Assembly: GCA_963281255.1 (NCBI GenBank)
Contig: OY725497.1
Span: 806,001 to 870,000, forward strand
Direction: 5' to 3'
Length of the DNA stretch: 64,000 bases
Origin: Aphrocallistes beatrix
Taxonomy: Eukaryota; Porifera; Hexactinellida; Sceptrulophora; Aphrocallistidae
Shown: positions 1 through 9,355 of the stretch, one piece after another
Numbering within the stretch: position 1 is the first letter of the stretch
Layout: the number at the start of each line of letters is the position of its first letter
The notes under the pieces: generated by a model
The model's database searches: none
What the model was told of the DNA's origin: nothing
Seen by the model: the letters and a program-made list of their open reading frames with translations, nothing else
Position numbers and translations under genes: made by a program

Positions 1-517
1 ATCAGGGCCCGGGGGGCAAAAAATGGGTTATGATAAATATTAAATTGTGAACTTGATCTAATAGAAAGTGTAAAACTACTTTTCTTCGCAATAAACCAAT
101 CTTAATAATAATAGAATTTTTTAAATGATTATTAATTAAGGATAGTCTTTAAGGAAAAGCTACAGTATGGAATTGAATATAATAGCAAAACTTTTAGAAT
201 AAACTGATATAGAGATACTCGCATATGGACCATAAACTCGCACTAATGAGATATAAATTATTGTAATTAGTAAATTTGATGCGATGAGAATATGTGTAGG
301 ATACGAAAATACAAATGAAGCTAAATTAGTAAAATAATATAAAGGATTTAACTTGAATATATTTTTGTTGTTGTTCAAAAAGATAAAATACTAATAAGTA
401 ATAAATAAATCCATCATACATGTTATCGAGGGGATAGCTATGTTACATTCACTGGGAGTAGTTAGAAAGTGCTCAAGTTGAAATATGTATGCGTAGGAGT
501 GATTAGAAGTTCAAGAT
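1..517. other. AT-rich intergenic edge
   Basis: No gene is supported here. A 72-codon AT-rich minus-strand open frame (160-378) has a hydrophobic composition but no recognisable domain and no visible promoter. I treat it as chance. Confidence 0.6.
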
Positions 518-1612
518 CTAGATATTATCTGTAGGAAGAACATTGTTACACCCACCATGTCCATACCTGTAAGCCACCTCTAATGCAGTCTCTCCGTCTG
601 CATTCTGGTGGAGAGGGTTGGCACCGTGTAAGAGCAGCCATGCAACACAATCAGCATGACCACTCCCGGCGGCTTTGTGGAGACAGGTGGATAGCGTGAT
701 ATCCCGTTCCTCCATCCTATTTTCATCATTCAGTATCAGTAGCGCCAACTCTTTGAGGTTACCATCGCGCGCAGCATCGTGTACAGAGTCAGGCATATTT
801 AAATCGTTCAAAACGCGGACAGGTTTCCGGTTCAATAATGCAAAATAATGCATACAGTCAGTACGTAGGTATTTAGACGCTAGTGTCTCAGGGGTTTCGC
901 CATAGTTGTTGACACTGTTTAAGAGAGTGCATTTCTGAGGAAGCGACCTGACAATGAATTCCACGCAGTCCAAGTGACCTTCTCTAGCAGCAAAGTGGAG
1001 AGGCGAGTCTCCGTTTAAGTCTAGTTTCTCTATGTTAACTCCAAGACGAGAGATTAACTGAAGAACGCCTAAACTCCCGACTCCTGCTGTGACATGAGCT
1101 AAGTTAGAGCCATCTTCAAACATGAATTCATTGGGATCTAAATTGTTTTTAAGAAACACTTTAACACATTCTATATGTCCACTTGAGCATGCGAGAACAA
1201 AAGGGTGCATTTCGATGGGATCGGTGGGTTTGGCGATAGAGCAATGAGTCATGATACATTTGAGACAGTTATAATGATTGGAATGTACACAAGTCTGCAT
1301 GGGAGACACCCCTTCTGAATTAGAGATGAGTGCACTAGCTGAGTGCATTAACAACCAATGTAAGCATTTGAAGCTATTCTTAACACAAGCCCATTGAACT
1401 AGAGTCATGCTAGTATCACCGTTAACTACACGGTTTGCGTTAAAGAAAGTTTTGCATTTGGAGCTGCGAGTGTAGTATTTTGCTTCAGGAATTTGGCTGA
1501 GCAGACTCTCTAAATCATCTTCGTTATCGTTTGATACGCAGCGTTTAATTTTTTTGTACAATGCTTTTGCTTTAACAGCTTGAAAAGGTGAATACTTCTC
1601 ACTGATCTCCAT
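518..1612 (-). CDS. ankyrin-repeat protein, single exon
   Basis: The first in-frame ATG is at 1612 (MEISEKYSPF); the frame stays open 15 bases further upstream but only to a GTG. The predicted protein has 364 residues. Ankyrin-type helix-turn-helix units run through most of it, seen as GHIECVKVFLK, SPLHFAAREGHLDCVEFIV and CLHKAAGSGHADCVAWLLLH, each followed by a beta-hairpin of the NADGET or LNGDSP type. I count about seven units, some degenerate. The first 45 residues are basic and not repeat-like. No catalytic, membrane or death-type domain is visible, so a protein-interaction scaffold is all that can be said. The last repeat stops abruptly (CNNVLPTDNI), so either the protein ends there or a short downstream exon was missed. 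The gene is isolated, with over 1.8 kb of spacer upstream. Confidence 0.85.
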   Translation of the reverse strand: MEISEKYSPFQAVKAKALYKKIKRCVSNDNEDDLESLLSQIPEAKYYTRSSKCKTFFNANRVVNGDTSMTLVQWACVKNSFKCLHWLLMHSASALISNSEGVSPMQTCVHSNHYNCLKCIMTHCSIAKPTDPIEMHPFVLACSSGHIECVKVFLKNNLDPNEFMFEDGSNLAHVTAGVGSLGVLQLISRLGVNIEKLDLNGDSPLHFAAREGHLDCVEFIVRSLPQKCTLLNSVNNYGETPETLASKYLRTDCMHYFALLNRKPVRVLNDLNMPDSVHDAARDGNLKELALLILNDENRMEERDITLSTCLHKAAGSGHADCVAWLLLHGANPLHQNADGETALEVAYRYGHGGCNNVLPTDNI

Positions 1613-3489
1613 TAAATAACTGACCACTTGAACAGAATAGACAATTAAAATTTTGGTAAAACTTAGATGCTATTTCACCTGTGCGCATTTAATTTAACTT
1701 ATTAACAAGATGGCAGATTATATTTCACACATTAACCATGTATATATCGAATTACATGATGAATACAACTATTAAACTTAATACTTAGTGTAGTTGTGGA
1801 GAACAATAATGTAAATGAGATTATATCAGTATCAGATGATCAATCGTCTCGAGGAAAACTAGAATATTAGCTAGTTATTAATCCAGTAAGGAAAAACTAT
1901 TAAGCTAGGCTACCCAGCACTATTCACAACAGTAGGTGTATAACAAGAATCGCACGTGGAGTTAAAGTCTAAGAGGTGGATAGTTCAGTGATAAATCACA
2001 ATTATACAGTCGTTAATAATTAGTACATAGAAGCCTAATTAGATCATAATTATTTCCAAATAATATTCAGATCTTAGCTAATCTCATCATAGAGATAGCT
2101 GGAAGAATTCAGTGATAATTTACTCATCTAATCGATTTTACATTGTAGTAATCTAATATCATACACTGCTGCTGGCTATTAATTAAGTTGATATTTCATA
2201 CTGAGATCGCCAATCTGAGTTCTATACAGGTGGTATTAACTATCACATATGACATTATACAATGCAGTGGGCATGAAGCTATGTTCAGAAAGTAATAACA
2301 CGAGTAAGGAGTGTTCTCAACTATAAGATATTTTCATATATTATGCGTAGGATAAATATGGACATTACAATCCATTCTTATCGTGAGCTCATCCAATTAG
2401 TGTTAAGTAGAATTCCTTCTAGATATGTGCTCTTTTCAATATTGTATCCAATGATGTACAGATGAAATGATTAACATGGAAATAAACCAATAGCCTATTG
2501 ATCCAAGTATTTGAGAGCAATACCTTTATTATAGAGACTATTATTGCTGTTTATTCTGTTTTATAATAATTGCTTCCCCTTTTCATCCATTTGAACGCGT
2601 GTTGGTAATAATGTAAATGGTTCTGAGGTCCACATAATAGTAAGCAAAAACGTTTTATTTGGATAGAATAAATATACAAAAACGGACTACAGAAGTATAC
2701 AATTAAATTCGTATTTATCGTCATCGCCGCCGAGTCGGCGCTGACAAAGCTAGATCATTCCACAATTACCACATCATTAACTTCTAGAAATTTGTCTAGT
2801 CTCAAACATATCAGATTATTAAACTAATGTTCAAAGAAACCTATAATTGGAAACCTATAAAAAAACTTACAGTTTGGTCAATCGTGGACATTTTAAGAAG
2901 ATATTTTTGGCATTTGAAATACCATATTTAGAAGATGATGCCATGTTGAGTCGTTAAATTATTACGTCATCATCCCTTATCAGAATCTAATAAATGACTA
3001 ATATAATTAAGATTGGATAAATACGTGCTGCAAGCAAGGCTAGTAACGCAATGCAGCGTTTAGTCGTAGCCGGTTAAACGCTGAATTGATAATAGATGCG
3101 TCCATAGGGCGCCTACTATAACTTGGTTTCACCAGGCGCCCGTTGGGCGGCAGGCAGACACAACTATAAAGTGTACGACAGCCGCGAAGCGCGAACGAGC
3201 AAAGTGCGCTTGTATTAATGAATAACGTCAGCACATCACAGCATTAATTAAGAAACTGATGGAAATATTATTTTTAAAAGTGTATTATCTAATCGATCAC
3301 AGAGTAATACTAGCCATTTGTATTTAAAATTACGTATACTCCTTTTTAAAGGTACAACTACCACTAAAGAAAAAGTCAGATATAGGAAATAATAGTAATA
3401 AATAAGAAGTGATAACTACTGTAAACAAAATAGACTAAATATCTTGGATGTCAAAAGTGGGCAAACAATTCATTAAGTGGTGCGTGATA
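1613..3489. other. gene-poor spacer
   Basis: This is AT-rich sequence with no coding potential in either strand. It holds an old copy of the GC-hairpin repeat family near its right end (3026-3232, listed separately) and a short palindrome (GCCGAGTCGGC) near 2735. Confidence 0.6.
3026..3232 (-). repeat. diverged copy I of GC-hairpin dispersed repeat
   Basis: A GC-rich island in AT-rich spacer. Its right end (GCGCGAACGAGCAAAGTGCG, then CTTGTA) and its internal GGCGCC and AAAGTGT blocks match the GC-rich end of the copies at 53.3, 56.3, 61.2 and 63.4 kb. It is much more diverged than those, so it is probably an older insertion. A 64-codon open frame here is a by-product of the GC content. Confidence 0.55.
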
Positions 3490-3939
3490 TTATTTCGCAA
3501 TCATCATCTTGACAAAAGTTTCATAATTGATGAGACTTTTCATATCAATATTAGCTTCCCTCATCATTTCGTCCACTTCTTCATCTGTCAGTTTCTCTCC
3601 TAGACTGGTCAAAACGTGGCGCAGCTCAAAAGCGCTGATCGTTCCATTCCCATCTTTATCGAACACTTTGAAAGCCTCTATTATTTCACCCTCAACATTC
3701 GAATCCTTCATTTTTCTTGCCATTAAGGTTAGGAACTCAGGAAAGTCGATGTTATGCCCTCCACTTCTCACCACCTCATTGATCATTTCCTGCAGGTCTG
3801 CATTAGTGGGATTCTGTCCCAGAGATCGCATCACTGTACCTAGCTCCTTGGTGGTGATAAACCCGTCTCCGTTTTTGTCGAAAAGAGAAAAGGCCTCTTT
3901 GAACTCAGCGATTTGCTCTTCTGTCAGTAGATCTGCCAT
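3490..3939 (-). CDS. calmodulin-like protein with two degenerate EF hands
   Basis: The first ATG, at 3939, gives exactly 149 residues, the usual calmodulin length, starting [19 protein letters not shown] hand 1 ([12 protein letters not shown], about residues 21-32) and EF hand 3 ([12 protein letters not shown], about 94-105) keep the acidic ligands and the final Glu. The loop of EF hand 2 has become [12 protein letters not shown] and that of EF hand 4 [12 protein letters not shown], so both lack the 1, 3 and 5 acidic ligands and EF4 also lacks the final Glu. One calcium site is therefore lost in each lobe. The gene is intronless, so it may be a retrocopied or independently diverged calmodulin paralogue. 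A conventional calmodulin must lie elsewhere in the genome. Its start lies 315 bases from the divergent IgGFc-type exon. Confidence 0.88.
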   Translation of the reverse strand: MADLLTEEQIAEFKEAFSLFDKNGDGFITTKELGTVMRSLGQNPTNADLQEMINEVVRSGGHNIDFPEFLTLMARKMKDSNVEGEIIEAFKVFDKDGNGTISAFELRHVLTSLGEKLTDEEVDEMMREANIDMKSLINYETFVKMMIAK

Positions 3940-4253
3940 TATGAATAAAACTCTATTTGAATAATTTATTAAATCAGTCAATGTGATATTATTGGAATCT
4001 GTCTAGCAGATATCAAAGGATTTTAGTTCTATCGCCACTTCAAAACCAATTTATTTAAATTGGCATATAAGCATTTAAAACAAATTTAATTAATAATGAA
4101 ATATTAGGTGTAGTGAGCAGGTATAGTATACGTATAGTTTTAAGATACGAGTTCATAATTAGCAGAACAACAATTAACTATCTGGCCAATCAGTCATTGT
4201 TTCAATAAAGGTCAGTTTATCAACTAATTAGTAACAAAGTGTTCGTACTGTAG
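3940..4253. other. divergent intergenic region
   Basis: Spacer between the calmodulin-like start (minus) and the first recognised exon of the IgGFc-type gene (plus). The promoter of the former, and an unrecognised signal-peptide exon of the latter, may lie here or just beyond. I could not identify either with confidence. Confidence 0.4.
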
Positions 4254-5498
4254 GTATAATCAATGAAGGTGAGGAATTTAGCATCTGCTTCCTCCATCAA
4301 GCTCCATCACAGAGACTATACATCGTTATCATTAGCAGACTCAACGCTGTAATCAACATCAAGACACATCCAACGATAGCATTCTCACGGAAAGACATCG
4401 AAGTGCATGCTGGATCTAAAAAGATAATCAAGATTCCGAGCCGAGTTTCTCTCAAGGAATGGGACCAATACAAAAGTCTCTCCGTCACTTCATCGGCTCC
4501 TGTCAGTATATACGTGGTCAACCACAGTTTGATATTCACGGATATGCTGGTAACTTTCCCACTCAGTGCAGTTCCACAGGAATACTACGCCATCTCCATA
4601 CCTCAAAGGTATTTCGGGAGGTTTAAAAGTTTGTTAGCAATCTCAGGCTCCATTGTCAGTCATTCAGTTGTAACCATTCATGCAAAAGTCTCGCTAACAA
4701 TTGAAGGAAGAAAATTCCAGGCCAATTCTCCAGTAACCTTACAGCTCCAACCGATGGAGAGCATCAAGATATCTTCTGAGGTGGATGACTTAACAGGCAC
4801 AAAAATCGTCTCAGATGTGCCTGTGTCGGTGTACTCAGGACACGAGTGCATTGACCGATATCTGTGCAATAACATGATGAAGCAGATTCCAGCTGTGGAG
4901 TATTGGGGTAGCGAGTACATGATAGCGCCAATGGTCGGTAGTGTGTATGGGAACTTAGTGGTAATACTAGCATCCAGAAACGATACAAAAATATTTGCAA
5001 ATGGAAAAGTATATATATTGAATGTCGGTCAGTCAGCTGAAATATATTTCTATTACAACGACTATTTTTCAGTTCGCAGCAACCATCCAATCCTAGTTAG
5101 CTATTTCAGCATGGGAAGCTACAAAGAGTCATTTCGCTACGACCCGATTATGCTGCTAGTCCCGGCGGTAACCCAATATACGAATGGAGTTAGTATTGTA
5201 ACTCCTCCCTACGACTTCGAATCTTATGCTAACATCATCATCGACTCAGCTTACAAAGATCAGCTGATGATCGATGGCATCAAGCTGATATCTCCGTGGA
5301 CAACTATCCAGAATACGAACTACTCTTCCACCATCATCCATTTCAGGTCTAAGCAGGGAAATCATTGGTTGAAACCGACTAGTCCTGATGTAAAGTTCGG
5401 ACTGATGCTGTACGGATACAGCAGACACGACTCCTATGGTTTACCTGTAGCTATTGGCTCCAACAAACAGTTTGCAGATTTCAAGTCATATCTACAAG
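4254..5498 (+). CDS. IgGFc-binding-domain exon (5' end of gene unresolved)
   Basis: The frame is open from a stop at 4232-4234 and contains no ATG before the domain begins. The domain itself starts upstream of the only alternative start (a GTG at 4403), in residues such as EGEEFSICFLHQ. The exon therefore probably begins at the acceptor TGTAG|GT (4252-4253), in phase 1, after a missing signal-peptide exon. The encoded ~414 residues match the IgGFc-binding N-terminal family: strings of beta strands with IYVVNHS, VPQEYYAISIP, VPVSVYSGHECIDRYLCNNM and an LPVAIGS end. In other animals this domain occurs in secreted mucus and adhesion proteins. The exon closes with a good donor (CTACAAG|GTATGG) in phase 1. 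If not spliced, the frame stops at 5512. Confidence 0.8.
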
Positions 5499-6086
5499 GT
5501 ATGGTCATTTGATTGTTGCGAAAACAGTAAATAGTTAATTATTATTTTCGAGAGATAATATAGTAATATTATTACCAGCATACTCAGAAAAAGCTAATAG
5601 GGGGCAAAAAATATATTAAATGATAATGATAGTGTCAATTTTTATCGAAAAATAATCGTATTTTAATTATATTGTATGATCACTTGGAAACGCTTCGGAG
5701 GGGAATTTTGCTCTCAATTTTGCTCTCAATTTTGCTCGGCCACCCTTGAATGTAATTTAATATCTTAGAATAAATCCTGCTTGAAAAGTATGCTATCGTG
5801 TTCTGCGATTTGGTTGACATAATCAATTAGTGCCTAGGCTAGTCATCACTATAGCACAATCTAATTACAATTTAATACCAATTATCTAGAAAAAACATAT
5901 CCGTACCGTACCTGATCTAATGCGTGGTACGAACAGCTAAGTGTAGAAGACAATTGTAATTATTGCCTTGTGGGTAGTCAGAAATGGAACTAAGTCACAT
6001 GTGTGAATTGATTAGAATCTGTACACTATGTCATTTCAAATATGTAAATAATAGCATACTGATATAACCACTATTTTGTATAATAG
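5499..6086 (+). other. probable intron joining IgGFc and SPARC-EC exons
   Basis: 588 bases with donor GTATGG and acceptor TATAATAG; the flanking phases agree (phase 1, giving a Glu codon). It contains a short threefold tandem repeat of ATTTTGCTCTCA at about 5707-5740 and no other coding signal. Confidence 0.55.
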
Positions 6087-6427
6087 AAAGATGTCCAGAA
6101 TCAGATCTGGAAATTTTCCTTCAACGCGTATCCACATGGTTTAATGTTATTTACAACTTCGAGATGGAACAGAGAAACACAACAATGACTGCAGAACAAC
6201 AACAACAACAACTTACTGACAAAGATAACGTATTAAGATTCATATTCACATTCCTAGATCGTGACCAGTTCACGGGATATCTCGACAAGAGCGAAATGAG
6301 TATTCTCTTCGAGGGACTCCACTCGTACGAGCCATGCATACCAAGATTCATCCACTTCTGTTTTGAAGAGAATAAATTCACCGAAGGGATCGACGTAAAC
6401 GGATGGCTAAATTGTTTTAAAAGCTAG
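6087..6427 (+). CDS. SPARC-type extracellular calcium-binding (EC) domain, terminal exon
   Basis: Read from the acceptor at 6085-6086, this exon gives 112 residues and a stop. The order matches the SPARC/BM-40 EC domain: a Cys followed by helix A (CPESDLEIFLQRVSTWF), a linker with five Gln, an EF-hand helix (FIFTFLDRDQFTGYLDKSEM), then the paired cysteines and Trp (EPCIPRFIHFC, GWLNCF). All four EC-domain cysteines are present. EF hand 1 looks functional, while EF hand 2 (EENKFTEGIDVNG) has lost acidic ligands and the last Glu. An ATG at 6164 could start a shorter protein, but that would cut off helix A and one cysteine of a disulfide, so I prefer a spliced exon following the IgGFc exon. An AATAAA follows at about 6492. 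Confidence 0.75.
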
Positions 6428-6671
6428 AAAACTACTACTGTATGGTACTGCTATTACCAACCAGGCACACTTAAGATTCGAAACCATCAAAATAAACCTT
6501 TGAATTTGAAAACTAATACAAAAGGTTAACACCTGTTTGGTGGAACTTATCAACAATCAATTTCAATTATGATCAATTTAGCTGTAATTTATGAATGATT
6601 AATAAATGAATGTTTATTTTATCCGTATTAACGAGTTAATTTTGCAGTTACAGATGATAACAATACTACTA

Positions 6672-7096
6672 CAGGGTGTTTCAGCGATTGTATCACAAAA
6701 GTAAATTGCTTTCATTTCATTTGTGATTGAGATAATTTAGTTATTTTGGTTGCTTTTGAAAGGAAATCCTTTGACATTTACGAAAAACAATGAAGCAAAC
6801 CGTTGGAATAAAAGTAAATTATTTTAAAACATCATTAATATGGGCTAACTCATTTCCGATTTAGTCATTTTGGGCGGGTAAACCTTAGAAGTGTGGGGTA
6901 GTCTTGAATAGGACTGATTTTTATGGTAGAATTCCACCATCTTGATCTTGTTTTGTTTGTCATCTAGCTTGTCCATTTTGCTGTCACACAAATGTCAGAA
7001 GGTGCTAAACAACATCGTAAAAGGGGAAGATGATTAGTAAAATATTTACCTAGTAATTTCAAATTCTTTTCGTGATACAATCGCTGAAACACCCTG
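6672..7096. mobile_element. Tc1/mariner-like MITE, 425 bp, TA target site
   Basis: Terminal inverted repeats of about 28 bases begin CAGGGTGTTTCAGCGATTG and end with its complement. TA flanks both sides (6670-6671 and 7097-7098). There is no transposase frame. The interior carries a 66-base core of the short hairpin repeat also found at 7643 and 49,911. Confidence 0.85.
6843..6907 (+). repeat. partial copy of the ~97-bp hairpin repeat, inside a MITE
   Basis: Matches the core of the copies at 7643-7737 and 49,911-50,007 (GCTAACTCATTTCCG through GTGTGGGGT) but lacks the TATAAATA-containing hairpin end. Its position inside the 6672-7096 MITE shows it was captured or is truncated. Confidence 0.7.
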
Positions 7097-7274
7097 TACA
7101 TACGTATAATCAGATTTTATTTCACTTTAGAATAATATTTTAGAACCGGTAGACTCAATACTATGCTCATAAACAATTTATTTCGTATATCAACATATGG
7201 TAGCAAAATCATTCACAGACTCGAGATATTATTGTCAGTGCATACATCCTTGCTTCAGGAAATAAAGTTCTAAC

Positions 7275-7512
7275 CAAGGTTGCCAACCGAATAGTCCAAT
7301 ATTCGTATTTGGTTGTAGTAACCGAATATCAGTATTAGTATTTGGTTGTAGTAACCGAATATCAGTATTAGTATTTGGTTGGAGTAACCGAATATTATCA
7401 ATATTCGTATTCGGTTGGAGTAGTAACCGAATATTATCAATATTCGTATTCGGTTAGGGAACTATTCATGAGTACTACATACTGGTATTCGATTCAATCG
7501 GTTCCAACCTTG
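7275..7512. mobile_element. hAT-like MITE with internal minisatellite
   Basis: Ends are CAAGGTTGCCAACCGAAT and CGGTTCCAACCTTG. The 8-bp target duplication GTTCTAAC is perfect on both sides (7267-7274 and 7513-7520), which is diagnostic of hAT-type insertion. The interior is four tandem units of 33, 33, 36 and 39 bases built on GTAACCGAATAT and GTATTTGGTTG. Confidence 0.88.
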
Positions 7513-7642
7513 GTTCTAACCAACATAGACTGATAGTTAATAACATGGTCTACGTATGATACTAAGCTAAGCAAAATGCTATGTTCATCATCTTGCCCTT
7601 TGGTTGATGGTAATAGTATTGTATTTTAACTCTTAAATGGCG

Positions 7643-7737
7643 CTAGATTTTTGCTAACTCATTTCTGGTTAAGTCATTTTGGGCGGGGAAACCTTAGAAG
7701 TGTGGGGTCTTTGCTATAAATAGAAATGACCCCAGGT
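7643..7737 (+). repeat. ~97-bp hairpin repeat, copy 2
   Basis: Reverse-complement match to 49,911-50,007. The right end folds into GGGGTC / GACCCC with an inner CTAT / ATAG pair, the loop region reading TATAAATA. Flanks beyond the core (CCATTTAA..AGTTAA) are also shared, so the true element may be slightly longer. Confidence 0.7.
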
Positions 7738-8317
7738 AATTTAAGGGTAATTAATAGATTCTAGGAGTTGACAATCGAGTCCTGTGTACTGTGGATTATA
7801 TTCAAGTACTAGCAAGCTTTATCAAACTTGAACATCAAGTAAAGTACGATAGTTAAATTCCCCCAAATTCATGTGCATACGTTCAAGGGAGTCAAATTGA
7901 GGAGTAATTAGAAATTCCATATGTTGCATGTACCGGAGTAAGATTATAGTATATATCGTGGGATAACTTCCGCCACGATAGGACAGTGGTGGCGCGAGGG
8001 TGGGGTCAAGTGGGGCACAGGCTCCAGGAGAATTTGAGTGTGCCCCACCAGTGCCCTGCTAGTGGCGCTGACACTGCAATAGGACACTGTCTTTCATTCG
8101 TTTTTGATAAATATAAAATAAACTTATAGATTATTGAGAAACCGTGACCTAGAGTCCTAGACCATTCTCTAATAATGGTAGTAAAGCGTACACACAACAC
8201 GAGGAAATCTGAAATCAATTTAATGTGTATAGCCAAAAAAAATACAAAGTAAGAAAAGCAAATATATGTATAATATGTTTGTTGATTATGGATAATTATG
8301 AGTGTGTGCTACTGTGC

Positions 8318-9355
8318 TTAGTATTTCCTTCTTCTCAGCGATCTAGAGTTAAACGTACCCGATTGTAAACCAGATCTAGGTCTGGCTCTCGCAGTAAGAG
8401 ATTTGCGTGTTGATACAGGCGCCACGTGGGTATCGAGCAGTTGGAATTCCCGGAGGAGTTTGGTGCACTGTTTGGAATATTCTGGAAGGATCAATCGAGA
8501 CACTGGAGCCAAGAAATGTGAAGAGAGATGAGCCTTATGGCAACAGGTCGTTTTTCCAAGGTCAAGGGTACGCTCAATCTGGTTTAAACGATTACAATTG
8601 AACTTTTCAGGCACCAGATTGAATATCCCATCACTGGATTGAGAAAGACCTAGCTTACGGAGGATCTGACGTCTGGCTTGCCGGCTATAACAATGGTTGA
8701 CAAAAGAATTGAGGAGTCTACAGAGGTACTGACGATCAGCTGTTCCGAGTTTGCTCCAGCTGAACTGACCTAAATGCCGGAGTATAATAGTATTGCCATT
8801 ATAACTAGATTTGTTCAGAAGTGAATAGCTGTGTTCTTTAGTGATTTGTTCTCTGCTTCGCTTATGAATGCTGTGTTTAGATACCAGGACTTTCTTACTA
8901 GGGATAACAATGGTTTTCAGTTTTCGCAGTCTTCCCTTCATTCCTCGCGATGGAGATTGAAGTCCATCGGACTTGGCGTGAGGTTTGAACTCAGTGGAAG
9001 TGTCTGGAGAAGAGTGAATCGAACTTGTGATTATTTCTTGCTCGATAACAGTGATATCATCTATGCTACACAATGCTGTAGAATCACTCAACTCTCTACC
9101 ATTGTTCTCTGGACCTGGCATGACGTTATTTTGCATTAGAACAAACCGTGAATTAGAATAATCGAAATTCTCTTTATTCTTAGCGGTGAAGTCACACTTG
9201 GCTTCACGTCTATCTTTTATTTTGTGCCGATATGTCTTAAGTTGTTGGATGTACAGCTCCAGTGTCGCGATCTCTTCCTTGATACTGTTCGCGGAGTTAG
9301 GAATCGAGCCCTGTAAGGGAGGGCCAGTCGGGAAGTCAGTCACGCGAATTGACAT
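8318..9355 (-). CDS. unrecognised basic coiled-coil protein
   Basis: The first ATG is at 9355 (MSIRVTDFPTGPP); the open frame upstream of it has only non-ATG codons. The protein is 345 residues and strongly basic. Residues about 24-50 form a short heptad-like helix (EEIATLELYIQQLKTYRHKI). The middle is Ser/Thr-rich and probably disordered. Residues from about 190 are a more ordered helical region with repeated Arg/Lys/Leu and several Cys/His (FVNHCYSRQARRQILRKLG). A KEN tripeptide lies at about residue 60. The C-terminus ends in an Arg-rich stretch (RSLRRRKY). I do not recognise the family. A nuclear or centrosomal structural role would suit the composition but is only a guess. Confidence 0.65.
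   Translation of the reverse strand: MSIRVTDFPTGPPLQGSIPNSANSIKEEIATLELYIQQLKTYRHKIKDRREAKCDFTAKNKENFDYSNSRFVLMQNNVMPGPENNGRELSDSTALCSIDDITVIEQEIITSSIHSSPDTSTEFKPHAKSDGLQSPSRGMKGRLRKLKTIVIPSKKVLVSKHSIHKRSREQITKEHSYSLLNKSSYNGNTIILRHLGQFSWSKLGTADRQYLCRLLNSFVNHCYSRQARRQILRKLGLSQSSDGIFNLVPEKFNCNRLNQIERTLDLGKTTCCHKAHLSSHFLAPVSRLILPEYSKQCTKLLREFQLLDTHVAPVSTRKSLTARARPRSGLQSGTFNSRSLRRRKY

Larger units (their letters stand above)
6428..8317. other. transposon-rich spacer
   Basis: No gene seen. It holds a TA-flanked MITE (6672-7096), an hAT-like MITE with internal tandem repeats (7275-7512) and a 95-bp hairpin element (7643-7737). The remainder, including an imperfect inverted repeat around 7970-8095, shows no coding signal. 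Confidence 0.6.

Noticed and set aside
160..378. 72-codon hydrophobic minus-strand frame at the window edge
   Set aside because: Composition follows AT-rich DNA; no family recognised and no control signals.
4403..5512. Start of the IgGFc protein at 4403
   Set aside because: The codon is GTG, and recognisable domain sequence extends upstream in the same frame to about 4254.
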